DNA from: Diorhabda sublineata
Lineage: Eukaryota; Arthropoda; Insecta; Coleoptera; Chrysomelidae
Assembly: GCF_026230105.1 (NCBI RefSeq)
Contig: NC_079482.1
Location: 7,440,001-7,504,000, forward strand
DNA length: 64,000 bases
Reading direction: 5' to 3'
Positions 31,737 through 43,194 of the stretch are shown one piece after another (the first letter of the stretch is position 1; each line of letters begins with the position of its first letter). The notes below the pieces were generated by a model. That model saw nothing but the letters and a program-made list of their open reading frames with translations, was not told the origin of the DNA and made no database searches. A program made the position numbers and the translations under genes.

Positions 31737-34011
31737 AAGTGAAACCTCTCTATCTTGTACACCTTTGGTGCCAAACATTTGTGTACAACTTAGAGAGGTG
31801 TACAACAAGGGACACGGGTAGGGGGAAACGATGTAATCATTAAAGTTATTTCGACATGTTTTTATCTTCAATAGTTATTTATTGAGTACTTAGTTACTTG
31901 TCCATATTTATAAAAATAATTAAAATGTCAATGCAACAAAAAACGGCATCCAAGAAAGCTGTATATCAGAAGCAAGTTTTCCAAGTTCTCTAATGAGAGA
32001 AAATGCCTTTTCGAATTTTACAGAGGCAGGCACTTTTGGTATCTTATCGTCATCTTTTTGGTCAATCTCACCTTCGCTTTTGCCGTCGGTAATATCATCC
32101 CCTTTTTTTTTTGTAAAACTGACGTCATAATGTCGACACTAGTCGCATATTAACTTTCATGCACAGCAAAGTTCATCTCAGCTCTCACAACTTCATCGAG
32201 AGATAAATCTTGTCGAACATCAACCGGTAAAATTTGTTCAATGTCATTGAAGTTTTCTGTCTGTTAATTTATCATCAAGCGTGTCAAATCCTGCATCTAT
32301 GAAACATTTTACAATCGTGGTTGTGGGAACTTGTTCCCAAGCAGCGTAAACCCATCAAATTGCATGGAGAACTGTTATTGATTTAACAAAAGCTTGCGAA
32401 GTGGACTCGGTTTCTGCGTGAAAAATCATATGCTGTAACATTTTCCGGGGGTAATTTACTTTTACACTCCTAATGATGCCTTGATCTAAAGGCTGAAGCT
32501 CCGATGTTAAATTAGGAGGTAAAAACATTACTGTTAGATTGCAGTATAACTTTGCAGTTTTATGGGATGAAGCATTGTCAACAATTAATTTTATCTTGCG
32601 GTTAACTTTTCTCATATTGTTATTGACCGAGGTAAGCCATTCATCTAAGATCTGAGAAGTCATCCAGGCCTTCTTATTAGATTTGCAATGAACAGGAAGG
32701 ATCTTCAAGTTTGTGATACCTTCTTTTTTAAATACCCTTGGTTTGTTGGAATTTCCGATCACAAGTGGTTTCAACTTCTCGCCTGTCGAACTGCAGCAAA
32801 ACAGAACGCTCAATCGCTCTTTCGATAACTTGTCTCATTTGTATGAGTCGTTCTTCTTCACGTAAGACTTCCGCAGAGATTAAAGCTGTCTCATCAGCAT
32901 TGAAACGGACTTTTAGATGATTATCTTTCAACAAATCAGGAATTTTTTTTTCCAATCACTTGCTTCTTCGAGGTCAATACCTGCAGCCTCTCCACAAAGA
33001 ACTCGAAATGTAATATTGTTTCTATCTAGAAAACGGTGCAATTATCCATTACTTGCTTGAAATTTTGTGTTATTCAATTTAGCAATTTCTTTTGCTTTGC
33101 CTTGTAACATGGGTCCGGTTACAATAAAATCGGCTGCCCGGCATTGCGTGAAAAATTCCAAAACATTTTTATTTTTCTCGTCGTTCTCATTTGGACGCAT
33201 CTTTCTTTTACGATCATCCGAGCAATTACAGTAGCAGTTGCAATGCCGAAATTCTCAGAAATTTTCCTATAACTCATACCCCGGTCGACCAAGTCGATAA
33301 CCTGTTTTTTCTTGTCGACGGTTAATTCATTCAGAGCCTTTCGTTTAATGTGCTTGCTGCTCAAATCGGTCTCGACTTTACGCTTTGCACTCATATTGCA
33401 GTTGCTGTATAGTTGACGCGGAATAACAGAACCAATAAACAACTTGATAAATCTTCGTAATATGTACTGTATGGCAAATGATTAGATACAGACCGTGAAA
33501 TGTAAAAAACCTTCGCGACTACTGGTTCGATTGTACCTGACGACGAGTATGTAATTACCTGTAAAAAATATACAGATTTTTTAAACGTCATAATCGCTCA
33601 TACTTTCCAATTATATAGGTATGAACTATGTCGAAAAAAAAATTCAATTCTTACGTGGAACAACGACAATCGTTGTTATGCAGTACGACGAACGATTATA
33701 GACAGTGAAATATTGACATACTGGCAACAAAATACGGAGAGCCAAATATTTGATAATACATCATAGTGAAAAGATTTGAATATAGTGATAGGAAGATTAT
33801 GAAAATTTTGGCTGCGCTCAGCGTAATTACGGATTTTGTCATTTTTTATGGTAATTTGTACAGCTTGAGAGGTCAAGTTGGCGAAGAAATGGTACAACAT
33901 ACAAGATAGAGAGGTGTACAAGTCAGAGAAAAATTCTCCCATAAGAGTCAATGTATTTTATATCAAAATGCGTACAACATAGGGAGGTGTACAACTTGAG
34001 AGGTATCACTG
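31737..34011 (-). mobile_element. Pogo/Tigger element nested in mariner
   Basis: 2275 bp. The left end AAGTGAAACCTCTC and the inverse of the right end CAGTGATACCTCTC match, with TA at 31735-31736 and 34012-34013. A motif (G)AGAGGTGTACAA recurs near both ends (about 31792, 33909 and 33984, plus inverse copies), probably transposase binding sites. The coding strand is minus. Confidence 0.9.
31920..33394 (-). pseudogene. Pogo/Tigger transposase, frameshifted
   Basis: From ATG 33392-33394: MSAKRKVETDLSSKHIKRKA, then a psq/CENP-B-type HTH (KKKQVIDLVDRGMSYRKISE), a frame change near 33200, a CENP-B-like stretch, FNADETALISAE (first catalytic D, about 32890), MSVLFCCSSTGEKLKPLVIG, LIVDNASSHKTAKLY (second D), LPPNLTSELQPLDQGIIRSV (third D, 30 residues on, as in pogo) and WEQVPTTTIVKCFIDAGF. 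The frame can be followed to a stop at 31920. At least two frameshifts. DDE_1 family; all three catalytic residues are still present. Confidence 0.88.
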
Positions 34012-34429
34012 TATTACTTAGTGTTATTGGAGCGTTTGGAGGTTAAAATCGCCAAGTTACGGCCCCATTTGAAGGAGAAGAAAGTGGTATTCAAAACAAT
34101 GCACTGTGTCACAAATCTCGGAAAACGATGGCATAATTGGATGAACTAAGCTTCGAATTACATTCGCATCTAACGTATTTTCCAAATCTGGCCTCCAGTG
34201 ACTTTTTTTTGTTGTCAAACATTAAGAGGATGCTCACTGAACAGAAGTTTTGCGCAGATGGGCAGGTTATCGCTGAAACTGAAGCTTATTATGAGGCCAA
34301 ATATAGATCGTACTATAATGTTATGGCGAATCAGTTGCTCCTACTCGGTCGTAGATGTCGACGACCAACGACTGTGAAGGAAAACGCGGCAAACGAAAAG
34401 CATATTCGACAATTAGGCTGAGAATATTG

Positions 34430-35660
34430 AACGTGATACATATACACATATTGGTTGGTATATTTTATTATAGGTAATTTTTAAATCTTAAGTTTCAAAC
34501 TAAATTGTTTGAGTATCGCAGTTTTTGGCTAATAGAAAGTTTGTTTAAAATACAAACCCGAATTTATGAAAATACATATATCAATAAACTTTCTTCAGAC
34601 CGATCCTCAAGAGCAAATAATAAGTAGAAAATACAATTAAAGTAAAATCTCTGTGTCAATATTTACCATTTAACACCTTTAATTAGTCGTCATATGATCT
34701 CGACAAGTATTTGGTCAATATACCGAATGTCTCATAAATAAGATCGTTAGAGAAAGAATAGTAAATTATGAACTTCTTATTCTATGCCCATCTCGGGCAA
34801 GATAAATATACATTTATAATTTTGAGGTTATACCCTCTTCAAAACCAGTTTTAATAACCCAGTGGCGGGGTTCGCAAGCTTTCATTGTCTTTTTATACAC
34901 CATATTCTTGAAAAAATCTAAATTACGAACTTTCATCTAGACGTCTTCAATCAATTTATTATATAAAAGGCATACTTTGTTGCACTCTTCACAAAACGTT
35001 TAACCTAACTTTATTTGTCGTTAAAGTACTCTGGAAGTTACAAACTCCTTCATTGTGGGTCTGTTCAATGCTGTGTATTCGTGTGGGATGTTCACCTCAC
35101 TAAATCACCCTCAATCTATCGTAAAAAGGTGTAATTCTCCACATATACAACGTCAAGGAACGCATTTTAAATTTTGTTTTTCTTCTAAACTCTAATTTTA
35201 TCCAGGTTGAAATATATGGCATCTTGTGTATATCTCTAAACAATTTTATCTTTATCTTTATCACAATGATGCAAGGAGTTTTTGGAGATTCCTTACTTTG
35301 AGTTGGCGGTACTGCTTTATTTGACAATCTATTTAACATTTGCTTTTTGTTTCGTATGGTTTGAAATTTCATTATACCAGAGCAACGTCTGCAAATTTTT
35401 CATATTTTCTATCAGAATAATGGTACTGTTGGTCAAACTAATCGTCCATTTTATAGCGTACATAATCGTTCCCAGAGCGGGTAATTCTAATAACAATATT
35501 TATATATTCATAATGTGCATCTCATGAAACACCGAAAACAATAGAGCCCGTTTCATTGAAATTAAAAATATATTTTTTTGTTCTATTATGATTTAAACTT
35601 GTGTCACTGTGAAAACAATACCTCTTAAGGCCCTCTACACACGGAGCTTCTCATTTGAAA
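34430..35660. other. No gene seen
   Basis: AT-rich. Frames at 35100-35527 on both strands overlap one another and show no motif. Confidence 0.45.
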
Positions 35661-35661
35661 C

Positions 35662-36917
35662 TACGAGGATGGTTCCAGAAGTACCTGGTTTCACCTAGAG
35701 ATGGTGTTAATTGCTTGAAAAATACCACTGTATTAGAAAGTACACGATCTATACAGCATATTTTTTAAGTTTACTGACGCCACGTTGTTTAGTATTTGTT
35801 TTGGCAGTCATCAATAGTGAACGTTTTCAGTGAATTTGTAAACGTGGAAAAATTGGTTATCGTTATGTGATAAAATACTTTTATTTGAAAGGCGTTAGCC
35901 CAACCAATATAAAAGCTGAACTAGATTCTACTCTGGGTGAGACTGCTCATTCATTATTAACAATAAAATATTGAGTAGCAGAATTTAAACTAGGCCGTAC
36001 GACCTGTGAAGATTAGATTGCAGTTGAGGTCACGACTCCAGAAATGTTGAAGAAAATCAGCAAAGCGGTATTGGATGATCGTTGGCTGAAAGTGCGCGAG
36101 CTAGTGGACTCAAAAAGTGCGCTACATCGCGTATTAACTGAAAAGTTGGACATGAGAAAGCTGTACGCAAAATGGGTGCCGCGTTTGCACACAATGGAAC
36201 AAAAACAGCGTGGTGAAGATGTTTCTTTCGAGTGTTTGGCAATGTTTCACAGAATTTTTCCACTGTTTCATAACCTTGAATGAAACGTGTGTCCATCACT
36301 TACCCAAAATAAAAATGATAATAATGGACTGAAAAGGGAAAACCTGCTCCAAAGAAGGCAAAGAGCGTTACATCTGCAGGCAAGGTCATGGCGTCGGTTT
36401 TTTGGGATGCGCATGGAATAATTTCCATTGACTATCTTGAAAAAAGAAAAACTTTCAACGGCGAATATTTTGCTAAATTATTGCAACGTTTAAGGAAAGA
36501 AATCAAGTAAAAATAGCGGCATTAGGAAAAGGAGAAAGTGATGTTTCATCAAGAAAATGCACTAGCTCACATATCCGTTACTGAAATTGCCAAAATTAAT
36601 GACTTAAAGTTTGATTTGCTATCTCATGCACTCTATTCGCCACATTTAGCCCCCTCGGATTATTTTCTAGTCCCAGACTTGAAAAAATGGCTTGGTGGTT
36701 AAAGATTTTCCAACAATGAAGAGGTGATATCGGCAGTTAATGGCTATTTTGAGGAGCTTGTAGCTTCTTATTATAAAAAGGGTATAAAACTTATTGAACA
36801 TCGATCGCTGGGGAAAGTGTATGGAGTTAAAAAAAGATTACGTCACAAAATAAATATATTTCTTTCAAAATTTTTTAAGTTTTCTCTGTTAGACCAGGTA
36901 CATCTTTGTAATTACTG
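35662..36917 (+). mobile_element. Mellifera-like mariner, decayed
   Basis: The ends share GTACCTGGTYTMAC in inverse orientation (35690 region and 36888-36902). The transposase text in several frames includes YRYVIKYFYLKGVSPTNIKA (about 35860), TPEMLKKISKAVLDDRWLKV, LDMRKLYAKWVPRLHTMEQK, KVMASVFWDAHGIISIDYLE, HQENALAHISV (second catalytic D replaced by E), SPHLAPSDYFLVPDLKKWLG and the C-terminus to about 36840. Many stops. The family call rests on the KKWLGG end. Confidence 0.82.
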
Positions 36918-36942
36918 ACGGGAATTACTAACTAGTCCCCGT

Positions 36943-37053
36943 TGAGTCTCTACCAATGTTATTCAATGGAACATAACAGTCGACGCTACTAGCTTGTAAC
37001 ATTAGTAACTAGTAGCGCCGTCTGTTCCATTGAATAATATTAGTAGTGACTTT
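36943..37053. repeat. Near-perfect 110-bp fold-back
   Basis: Arms 36943-36992 and 37009-37053 are inverse copies (ATTCAATGGAAC..., CG.CGCTACTAG) around a 16-base loop. It lies just beyond the mariner 3' end. It could be a very small MITE or an inverted duplication. Confidence 0.85.
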
Positions 37054-37389
37054 GTACTTTTTGAACATAATTTGATATTTATCAATATAAGGAACCTTAT
37101 TTTTGTTTAATGATTGTATGCCAATGGAAGAAAACAACAAATCTAATAGAAATGCTTCTCAAACTTATGTGTAAGTTCTAGCGTTAACAATGTTCTTTCT
37201 AAATTCTTCACTCCAATCTTGACCAAACATTTTTATTTACACGTATAACGATTTTTGATGTTTGTTGAAAATTTTTAATTTATGTATCTTTTTGCTTACG
37301 TTATATTTTCGCTTGTATTGTACTTAGAATTTTGGTATACAGTTATAGCAAACTCATACACCCCAGTTCAAACTTCAAGTTTTATAGTT
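37054..37389. other. No gene seen
   Basis: AT-rich spacer between the fold-back and an antisense RTE remnant. Confidence 0.5.
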
Positions 37390-38095
37390 GTGGATGCTTC
37401 AGTTATAAAAGTGCATTGATGTAGGTGATTATTTCTTTATTTTTTAAATATATATAAAGAAGGCTTGCAGTTTGTTTTGTGTCTCATATTTCTTCTTCGC
37501 GTGTCTTAACCATTATCGATAGTTGTATCTGATTTTGACTATCATATTCACTATCATTTCTTCATTTAATGTAGCGCGGAATAGATGAGTTGTCGATTTT
37601 CCCAATTATTGACAAAGACTTTTTAACCACGATGTTGTGACTATTTCTAAAGTTTTGTCAATGCGCTTAAGAAACTTGGTGTTTGTAACTCGATCGACCT
37701 AACTTATTTTCATATTTCAAACATTTGATCAAATTTTCTAAAAACGTCCATGTCTCTGCGCCGCATAAGAGCACAGGAAAGACATTTCATCCTCATGTGC
37801 AGTTCAAAGTTAAGATTATGTTTGCAAACTATTTTCATAAAACTTGCTCGTATCTTCACATTGGGATTCCATTTATTGCTTATTGCGGTTCCCATGTATG
37901 TCAATTTTTCTACTTCATCTATTTCTACGTTATTAACCGTGATTTCTCCTTCTGGTACATTTAGTTATTTAAATATACTCGTATTTAGTGTTATTTCTAT
38001 TTAGTGGGGATAGGAAACATCCAACGTCATGACAACTTTTATAATCTTTTCATTTATAGGTAATCTCAGAATTTCTAGCATTTTATCATGTCTTA
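37390..38095 (-). pseudogene. RTE-type LINE C-terminal remnant
   Basis: The minus strand reads TLNTSIFK.LNVPEGEITVN, then VEIDEVEKLTYMGTAISNKW, IRASFMKIVCKHNLNFELHM, and in shifted frames VTNTKFLKRIDKTLEIVTT and a RNDSRYRLL-like region. This is the thumb and tail of an RTE LINE, a longer relative of the tail at 6791-7230. The YADD core is not preserved here. Confidence 0.75.
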
Positions 38096-38648
38096 CTGGG
38101 ACGAATGGTTTTTCAAAATCGCACATTTTGCCAAGGAACTATTCGCGGCAGTACATTTTTTTACAGATATAAATTAAGATACTTAATTTATGGTAATATT
38201 TATATAGATTTTGTTTTGTATAGTATTTTATTAAAAACAAGATTAAGTCTATTTATTTAGTAATTATTATTTTTTATTTTTCATGTTTCTCAATGGAATC
38301 TTGGTTCATGCGTCAATGGGCCAATTTGGTCCTGGGGCTTTAATATGTTAGTGTACAAAGGGTTCATTTCACTCATGCGGTCAGAGAAATCCCTTTCGAA
38401 AAACCTGTTCTTAAAGTATAATTATTTTAAATTACATTGGCTGGGATGATTTGAGAAGTAACTTCCTTCAATAACCACGAGTCAAGGTGAAGAAAGACCG
38501 TTAAAGAAATTTGTTGCATTTCTAGTAATTTAAAACACTATTATGTCGATACAAGTAATACAAATCATTATCGCAGATAATTCGCTAATATTAGTAATTC
38601 ACTTATTAGATCCTTATTAAAGTCAAATAGGTATAGTTTTTCCAATAT
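38096..38648. other. No gene seen
   Basis: AT-rich; no open frame of note. Confidence 0.45.
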
Positions 38649-38833
38649 TGCAGAAGAGGAACAATCATTATTTCATAAATACGCACGGCGCTCATACCAA
38701 ATTAAGAAATGAAAAATAATAATAACTCCCCGTATAAGATTTGGTGAACATCTAACAAACCGTCAGTCCACGTGGACTCATCATCTCCACTGTTTACCAA
38801 TGAAAACATTTAATCGTAAACATAAATGCATTT
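38649..38833 (-). repeat. Second copy of the 270-466 repeat
   Basis: Nearly the same sequence as 270-466 in the same orientation (shared CACGTGGACTCATCATCTCC and TTTACCAATGAAAACATT). The encoded minus-strand peptide (FSLVNSGDDESTWTDGLLDV) is retained. Similarity stops sharply on both sides. Confidence 0.8.
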
Positions 38834-38874
38834 CTATTTATAGATTTCTAAAAAAATAGAAATATGGCGTTTTT

Positions 38875-39510
38875 TAGACCATGGGCGATTGAAGATAATG
38901 AATTTGCTAATTGAATGGGCCATGAGCTAAAGGGAAACGCATTATAATAGTAAACGCTGGAAGCAAAGACGGCTTTGTGCCTAATGCTTTATTAATATCT
39001 GCTAAAAAAATGAAAACTGCAGTTGATTATCATGAATATATGACAGCAGAATTATTTGAGAAGTTGCTAATGAACAGATTTTACCTAACATTCCACCACA
39101 GTCAGAAATCGTTATGGACAACGCATCCTACCACTCGCAGCAACTCCTTAAGATACCAAACAGTAACAAAGCTCAAATTTTATCATTTATGTCTGAAATT
39201 CCTATTCCTGTCAGCGATAGTAAAAAAGGGCCAACAAACAACGAATTGCTTATCAAAGGTCTAGTTAGAGGAAATTTATTATATTGACAAGCTGTGCAAA
39301 GAACAGGGCCATACTCTTCACAGACTACCTCCTTATTGCATATTTAATCTTGTAGAGTTAATATGGGCAAACGTAAAGTCAGAATTCCGAAACTGTAATC
39401 AGTCTCCAGAACTGAGTAAAGAGCTTTGGAAAAACTGTGTTGAACATGTTATCAAAGAAGAAGATGAGTATATGGTATCACCCTCTTTACAACCCATCAT
39501 AATTCAATAA
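38875..39510 (+). pseudogene. DDE_3 transposase with long second D-to-E spacing
   Basis: In one to three frames: KRIIIVNAGSKDGFVPNALL-like (38935-38985), KKMKTAVDYHEYMTAELFEK, PNIPPQSEIVMDNASYHSQQ (second catalytic D, codon 39117-39119), KGPTNNELLIKGLV, DKLCKEQGHTLHRLPPYCIF then NLVELIWANVK (acidic E, codon 39355-39357). D to E is about 78 residues, far longer than the 34 of Tc1, as in the arthropod IS630-like family whose members read LPPYHCDLNPIE. N-terminal part and termini were not found. Confidence 0.75.
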
Positions 39511-41478
39511 AATGATGACTCTAGTTCAGACGATTCTTACTATCATTATTATTTATAAAGATACTTGGGAATTTAAATGTTTTTTTCTTAGGTTTTATTT
39601 GCAAAGAATTTATTTTCCTTTATGGTTTTTGCTTTGAAATATTGTTTTCCAGAAAAAATTGAATGGGGTACAAAAAGGACTCAGTTCACGCCTGGTATCC
39701 TGTTTAAACCAAACTAAATAGATACATTTTACTTGTCTATTTAATTTAATATAATTTAATGTTCAGTTGTAGCAAGTTAACAAGGTATAATAATGATTTT
39801 TTTGTAAGTTCCAAGTAGGATTACAATTAAGCGCATCTGTCTAAATAACGGCGTATAATGCGGTCCAATTTATAATGATTTGATTACCTTTTAACGAATA
39901 CTTTTTCTCATAAGATATACATATTTTTAAAAGTATTTATAAAAATAAAGTATTTATAAAATGATATATCTACGCCTATGGTAGATCAAATAAAATTGTC
40001 GGCAGGGGCTTTTATAATCTGCAATTGATATTGAAAGAACTATAAGGTTTTCCCATCCATCGTCCAATATATGTATGGTTTTTGGGCTGCTCGGCTGTCG
40101 TCGGCTTCGTTTTGTTCTTGAAGTTTGACCAACAGGAGAGGTTGGCATCTTCAAAAGCTGCGATGGCTAGTTAACTACTGTATATATAACGGCAAATTGA
40201 AAACTGACTTTCAGAAGAAGAGTTCCTATTTGTATATATGGGAGAATTGAAATAAATATCGTTAGAACATCATTGATCATTAATCTTATAAATATATAGG
40301 TATATGTAGTGGATCAACATAAAACAACAGTATCAAACTCGTAGGGACTTCGGTGCATGACTAAGGAAGGTTACCCTAATTAGTAATTATTCCAAAAGAA
40401 ATATTCAAAATAAGTAGTTAAAAATCTACTTAAATGAACGCACAAGAATTGTTTATCAACATACGTGTCTGTGAACAAATGTAAACTACTTGGTTAAACA
40501 TTACATGGATGATATATAAATGGCGTAATGTTATGTAATGTAATGTACACAGACATTGAGAAGGCAACGGTATTTAGGGTGCTCTTGACTGTATGCAATG
40601 GTTGATACAACATGTATAATTAATATCGGACGAAGTTACCTAGTGTATGTTAAAGTTTCGATGTATTCTATGTGTTATTAGTTGTATAATGAAATCCTAG
40701 TGACATGCACCATATGGTTTCATTCCTTCCTGACATTCCCAGATGACCTGGTGTAGTATTTCATCATATGTTTTCATAGGCTAATATTGGTAATTGGTTG
40801 AGGACAATAGGAGAAAAATCGACTAAACAGGAATTCGAAGAGAATTGTGCAGTTAACAAGAATTTTGTGATCCAAGAGTAGTAACTAAAAGTCGAATTAT
40901 AGGTAAAAATAGCAATTACAATTCAGTTGGTCAGTGTCTTTAGGAAGCAGCTCTAACGAAAAAACTCAAGAGGAATAGAAGGAAGACAGCAACACTGAGA
41001 ATTCAAAAATATCAAACTAGAATTTATCAACTATTTCAATGAACTAACTGCAAACTTCACAAATAAATTTTTCTCTTTCTTCGAATGTACTTAAAAATGT
41101 GTATGATATATTTTAGAAGCAACACTAATTTCAACTTGGAATTTAAATTCAATGAAATCACTAAATAAAGTAAAAGTTTACTTGATAAATATTCAAGTGA
41201 CATACACACATCACACACAGTCATTCATAAGATTTAAAACATTCCTGCATGTGATATTTTCAAAAAACAAATTTTTCTTTATTAATAAATCAAAACTTAT
41301 AAAACTTTATAAACTTGAGATGGCTATAACAGGATATTCCTCCTCAAATATTTTGACCATTAGCTTCTAAAAGTGTGCGAAGTGACATATTTCCATCATT
41401 AACCAAACTTTCATGGTAGTGACAAAAGTTCTGAATGGTAAAGGAGGTCCAGACCACAAGTGGCACTTATGCAAACTA
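39511..41478. other. No recognised gene
   Basis: AT-rich, almost 2 kb. A 66-codon minus-strand frame (39954-40154) is unusually rich in S, T and R but matches nothing I know. No terminal repeats were noticed. Confidence 0.4.
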
Positions 41479-41480
41479 TA

Positions 41481-42936
41481 CACCCCACAAAAATTATCGC
41501 ATCACTGGTATTTTAGGATATTTTTAATACTTAGTTTTAGTTTTTTGAGACAATCTTGGAGAATGCATTGAGATCGAGGACTTTCTAAGTAAATTGTGTT
41601 ATTGTATAGTGAAAATTTAAATTTATTTTGTTAATAAAGGATGTGCCTCAACGTTTAACAAGACTTGTGACGAATGAAGAAGCCGCTAGAATCATCGCGC
41701 TCATACAAGATGGTCGCAGTCAAAGATACGTCACTGGGGTAATTGGATTTCAACAAAATACCATACCCAGAGTTGTTATTCGCTACCAAGAAAGAGGGCA
41801 GCTAACCAGAAGTCCCGAAAAAGGTCGTGGAAGATTAAGTTCGGTAGTAGATTATCGTTATTTGAGGTTAACGGCGTTAAAAATTAGGCATACCATTGCT
41901 CGAAGGCTGCAAACAGATCTGTTGGCTGCTCATAATATCCGAATAAGCCTACAAACAGTTCGAAATAGGCTGAGAGAAGCAGGTATACGAGCCACAGTGC
42001 CAGCTAGAGGTCCACCACTTACCAGAGAACATCGAGTAGTAAGATTGGAATTTGCTAGAGAACACGCAAATTGGAATATTCAAGATTGGTCCAATATTTT
42101 ATTCACGGATGAATCAAAATTTTGTCTGTTTTCATCAGATAGGTGTGTACCAGTATGTAGGCGACGTGGTAAACGGCACGATCAGGTTAATTTTTGTCAA
42201 ACTGAAAGTTTTAGTGGTGGTTCTATCATGGTTTGGGGAGGAATTTCTTTCGAAGGTCGTACGGAGTTAGTACCAGTGAATGATGGAAGACTAAATGCTG
42301 ACAGGTACATAACCAATATCCTAGAATCCCATGTAGTGCCCTATATGCCTCATATCGAAAACAACTCTGTGCTAATGCACGATAATGCTCGTCCACACGC
42401 TGCTAGATTGGTTCGGCAGTACTTAGAAGAGGTCGAGAGACCCACCCTGAATTAGTATGCACGTAGCCCGGACCTTAACCCAATAGAGCATGTCTGGGAC
42501 CATCTAGGATGGCAAATTCAGTAACATCCGGCACCAATAAAAACACTAGGTGATCTTGAAAATGTTCTTTTTAACTTTTGGGAAAACATGCCACAAGGAT
42601 ACGTCCAGAACTTGTTTACAAGCCTCCCAAGACGAATGGAAGCTGTAATTAGAGTGTGGGGCGGCAACACACGCTATTAGAAATTCATTGGCTGGTTTTA
42701 GTTCAAGCATCGTTTATTTTTTTGTATAGATGTTTCGTACAATTTTTTTTTGATATTTTCTGTGTTTTGGTAAATCAAACTTTTTGTCCTCTATAGATTA
42801 AACTGATATAAAATAAATGTTGCAAAGGGCGTATCTATTGGTGTTTTAATTCGTAATAATAATAAAATTCGAAAAACATGCAACACATTTAAAATATTTA
42901 AAAAATAATGAGTGATGCGATAATTTTTGTGGGGTG
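41481..42936 (+). mobile_element. Tc1 element with perfect 26-bp TIRs
   Basis: 1456 bp. The left end 41481-41506 (CACCCCACAAAAATTATCGC...) and right end 42911-42936 are exact inverses over 26 bp, flanked by TA at 41479-41480 and 42937-42938. A single transposase frame crosses the interior with two stops. Perfect ends with few lesions suggest recent inactivation. Confidence 0.95.
41643..42680 (+). pseudogene. Tc1 transposase, DD34E, two in-frame stops
   Basis: The frame is open from upstream of 41628; the likely start codon is now GTG at 41643 (PQRLTRLVTNEEAARII follows), probably an altered ATG. A paired HTH occupies about the first 120 residues; the catalytic core reads LFTDESKF, VLMHDNARPHAARLVRQYLE and SPDLNPIEHVWD, with exactly 34 residues between the second D and E. 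TAG at 42453-42455 falls between those two, and TAA at 42522-42524 follows shortly. The remaining C-terminus is in frame to 42680. No frameshift otherwise. Confidence 0.93.
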
Positions 42937-43194
42937 TATATATCAAATACTGACTTCACTCGAATGACTTGGGATCACGTTGATAAGCATATGGTATCCG
43001 AAAAAGATAAAGAATCTTTGTACAAGAAAAAAGAAACGCAGTTTATAATATTTTCCTTTTTTTGAATTTTTTAAATAGAAGAAAGCTAAGTAAACTTTGG
43101 ATTAGCCACTACCTATTTGTCATGATTTTTTTTGTTTAACATTTATTACTAATCAAAACCATAACAGTTCTATAAGCTAGTAAGTTCTTTTCCA
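42937..43194. other. Spacer
   Basis: Short AT-rich spacer; nothing recognised. Confidence 0.5.

Larger units (their letters stand above)
31128..34427 (+). mobile_element. Mariner split by a pogo element
   Basis: Transposase text runs from ATG 31128 (MDKKEFRMLIKHCF) through KKVHKIILDNRIVKLLEIT, the WTKRDKPTPKREETQKSAGK-like stretch (31600-31660) and NIILIDYLQKGK, and stops at 31736. It resumes at 34014 with YLVLLERLEVKIAKLRPHLK, NNALCHKSRKTMA and FELHSHLTYFPNLASSDFFL, ending near 34421. The second catalytic aspartate (usual HQDNAPCH) is N here. Several older stops and shifts show it was already decaying or has decayed since. Confidence 0.88.

Noticed and set aside
35100..35527. Overlapping frames on both strands (81 and 90 codons)
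   Set aside because: No motif on either strand and base composition alone explains their length.
39954..40154. 66-codon minus-strand frame rich in S, T and R
   Set aside because: Isolated, short, with no splice or domain support.
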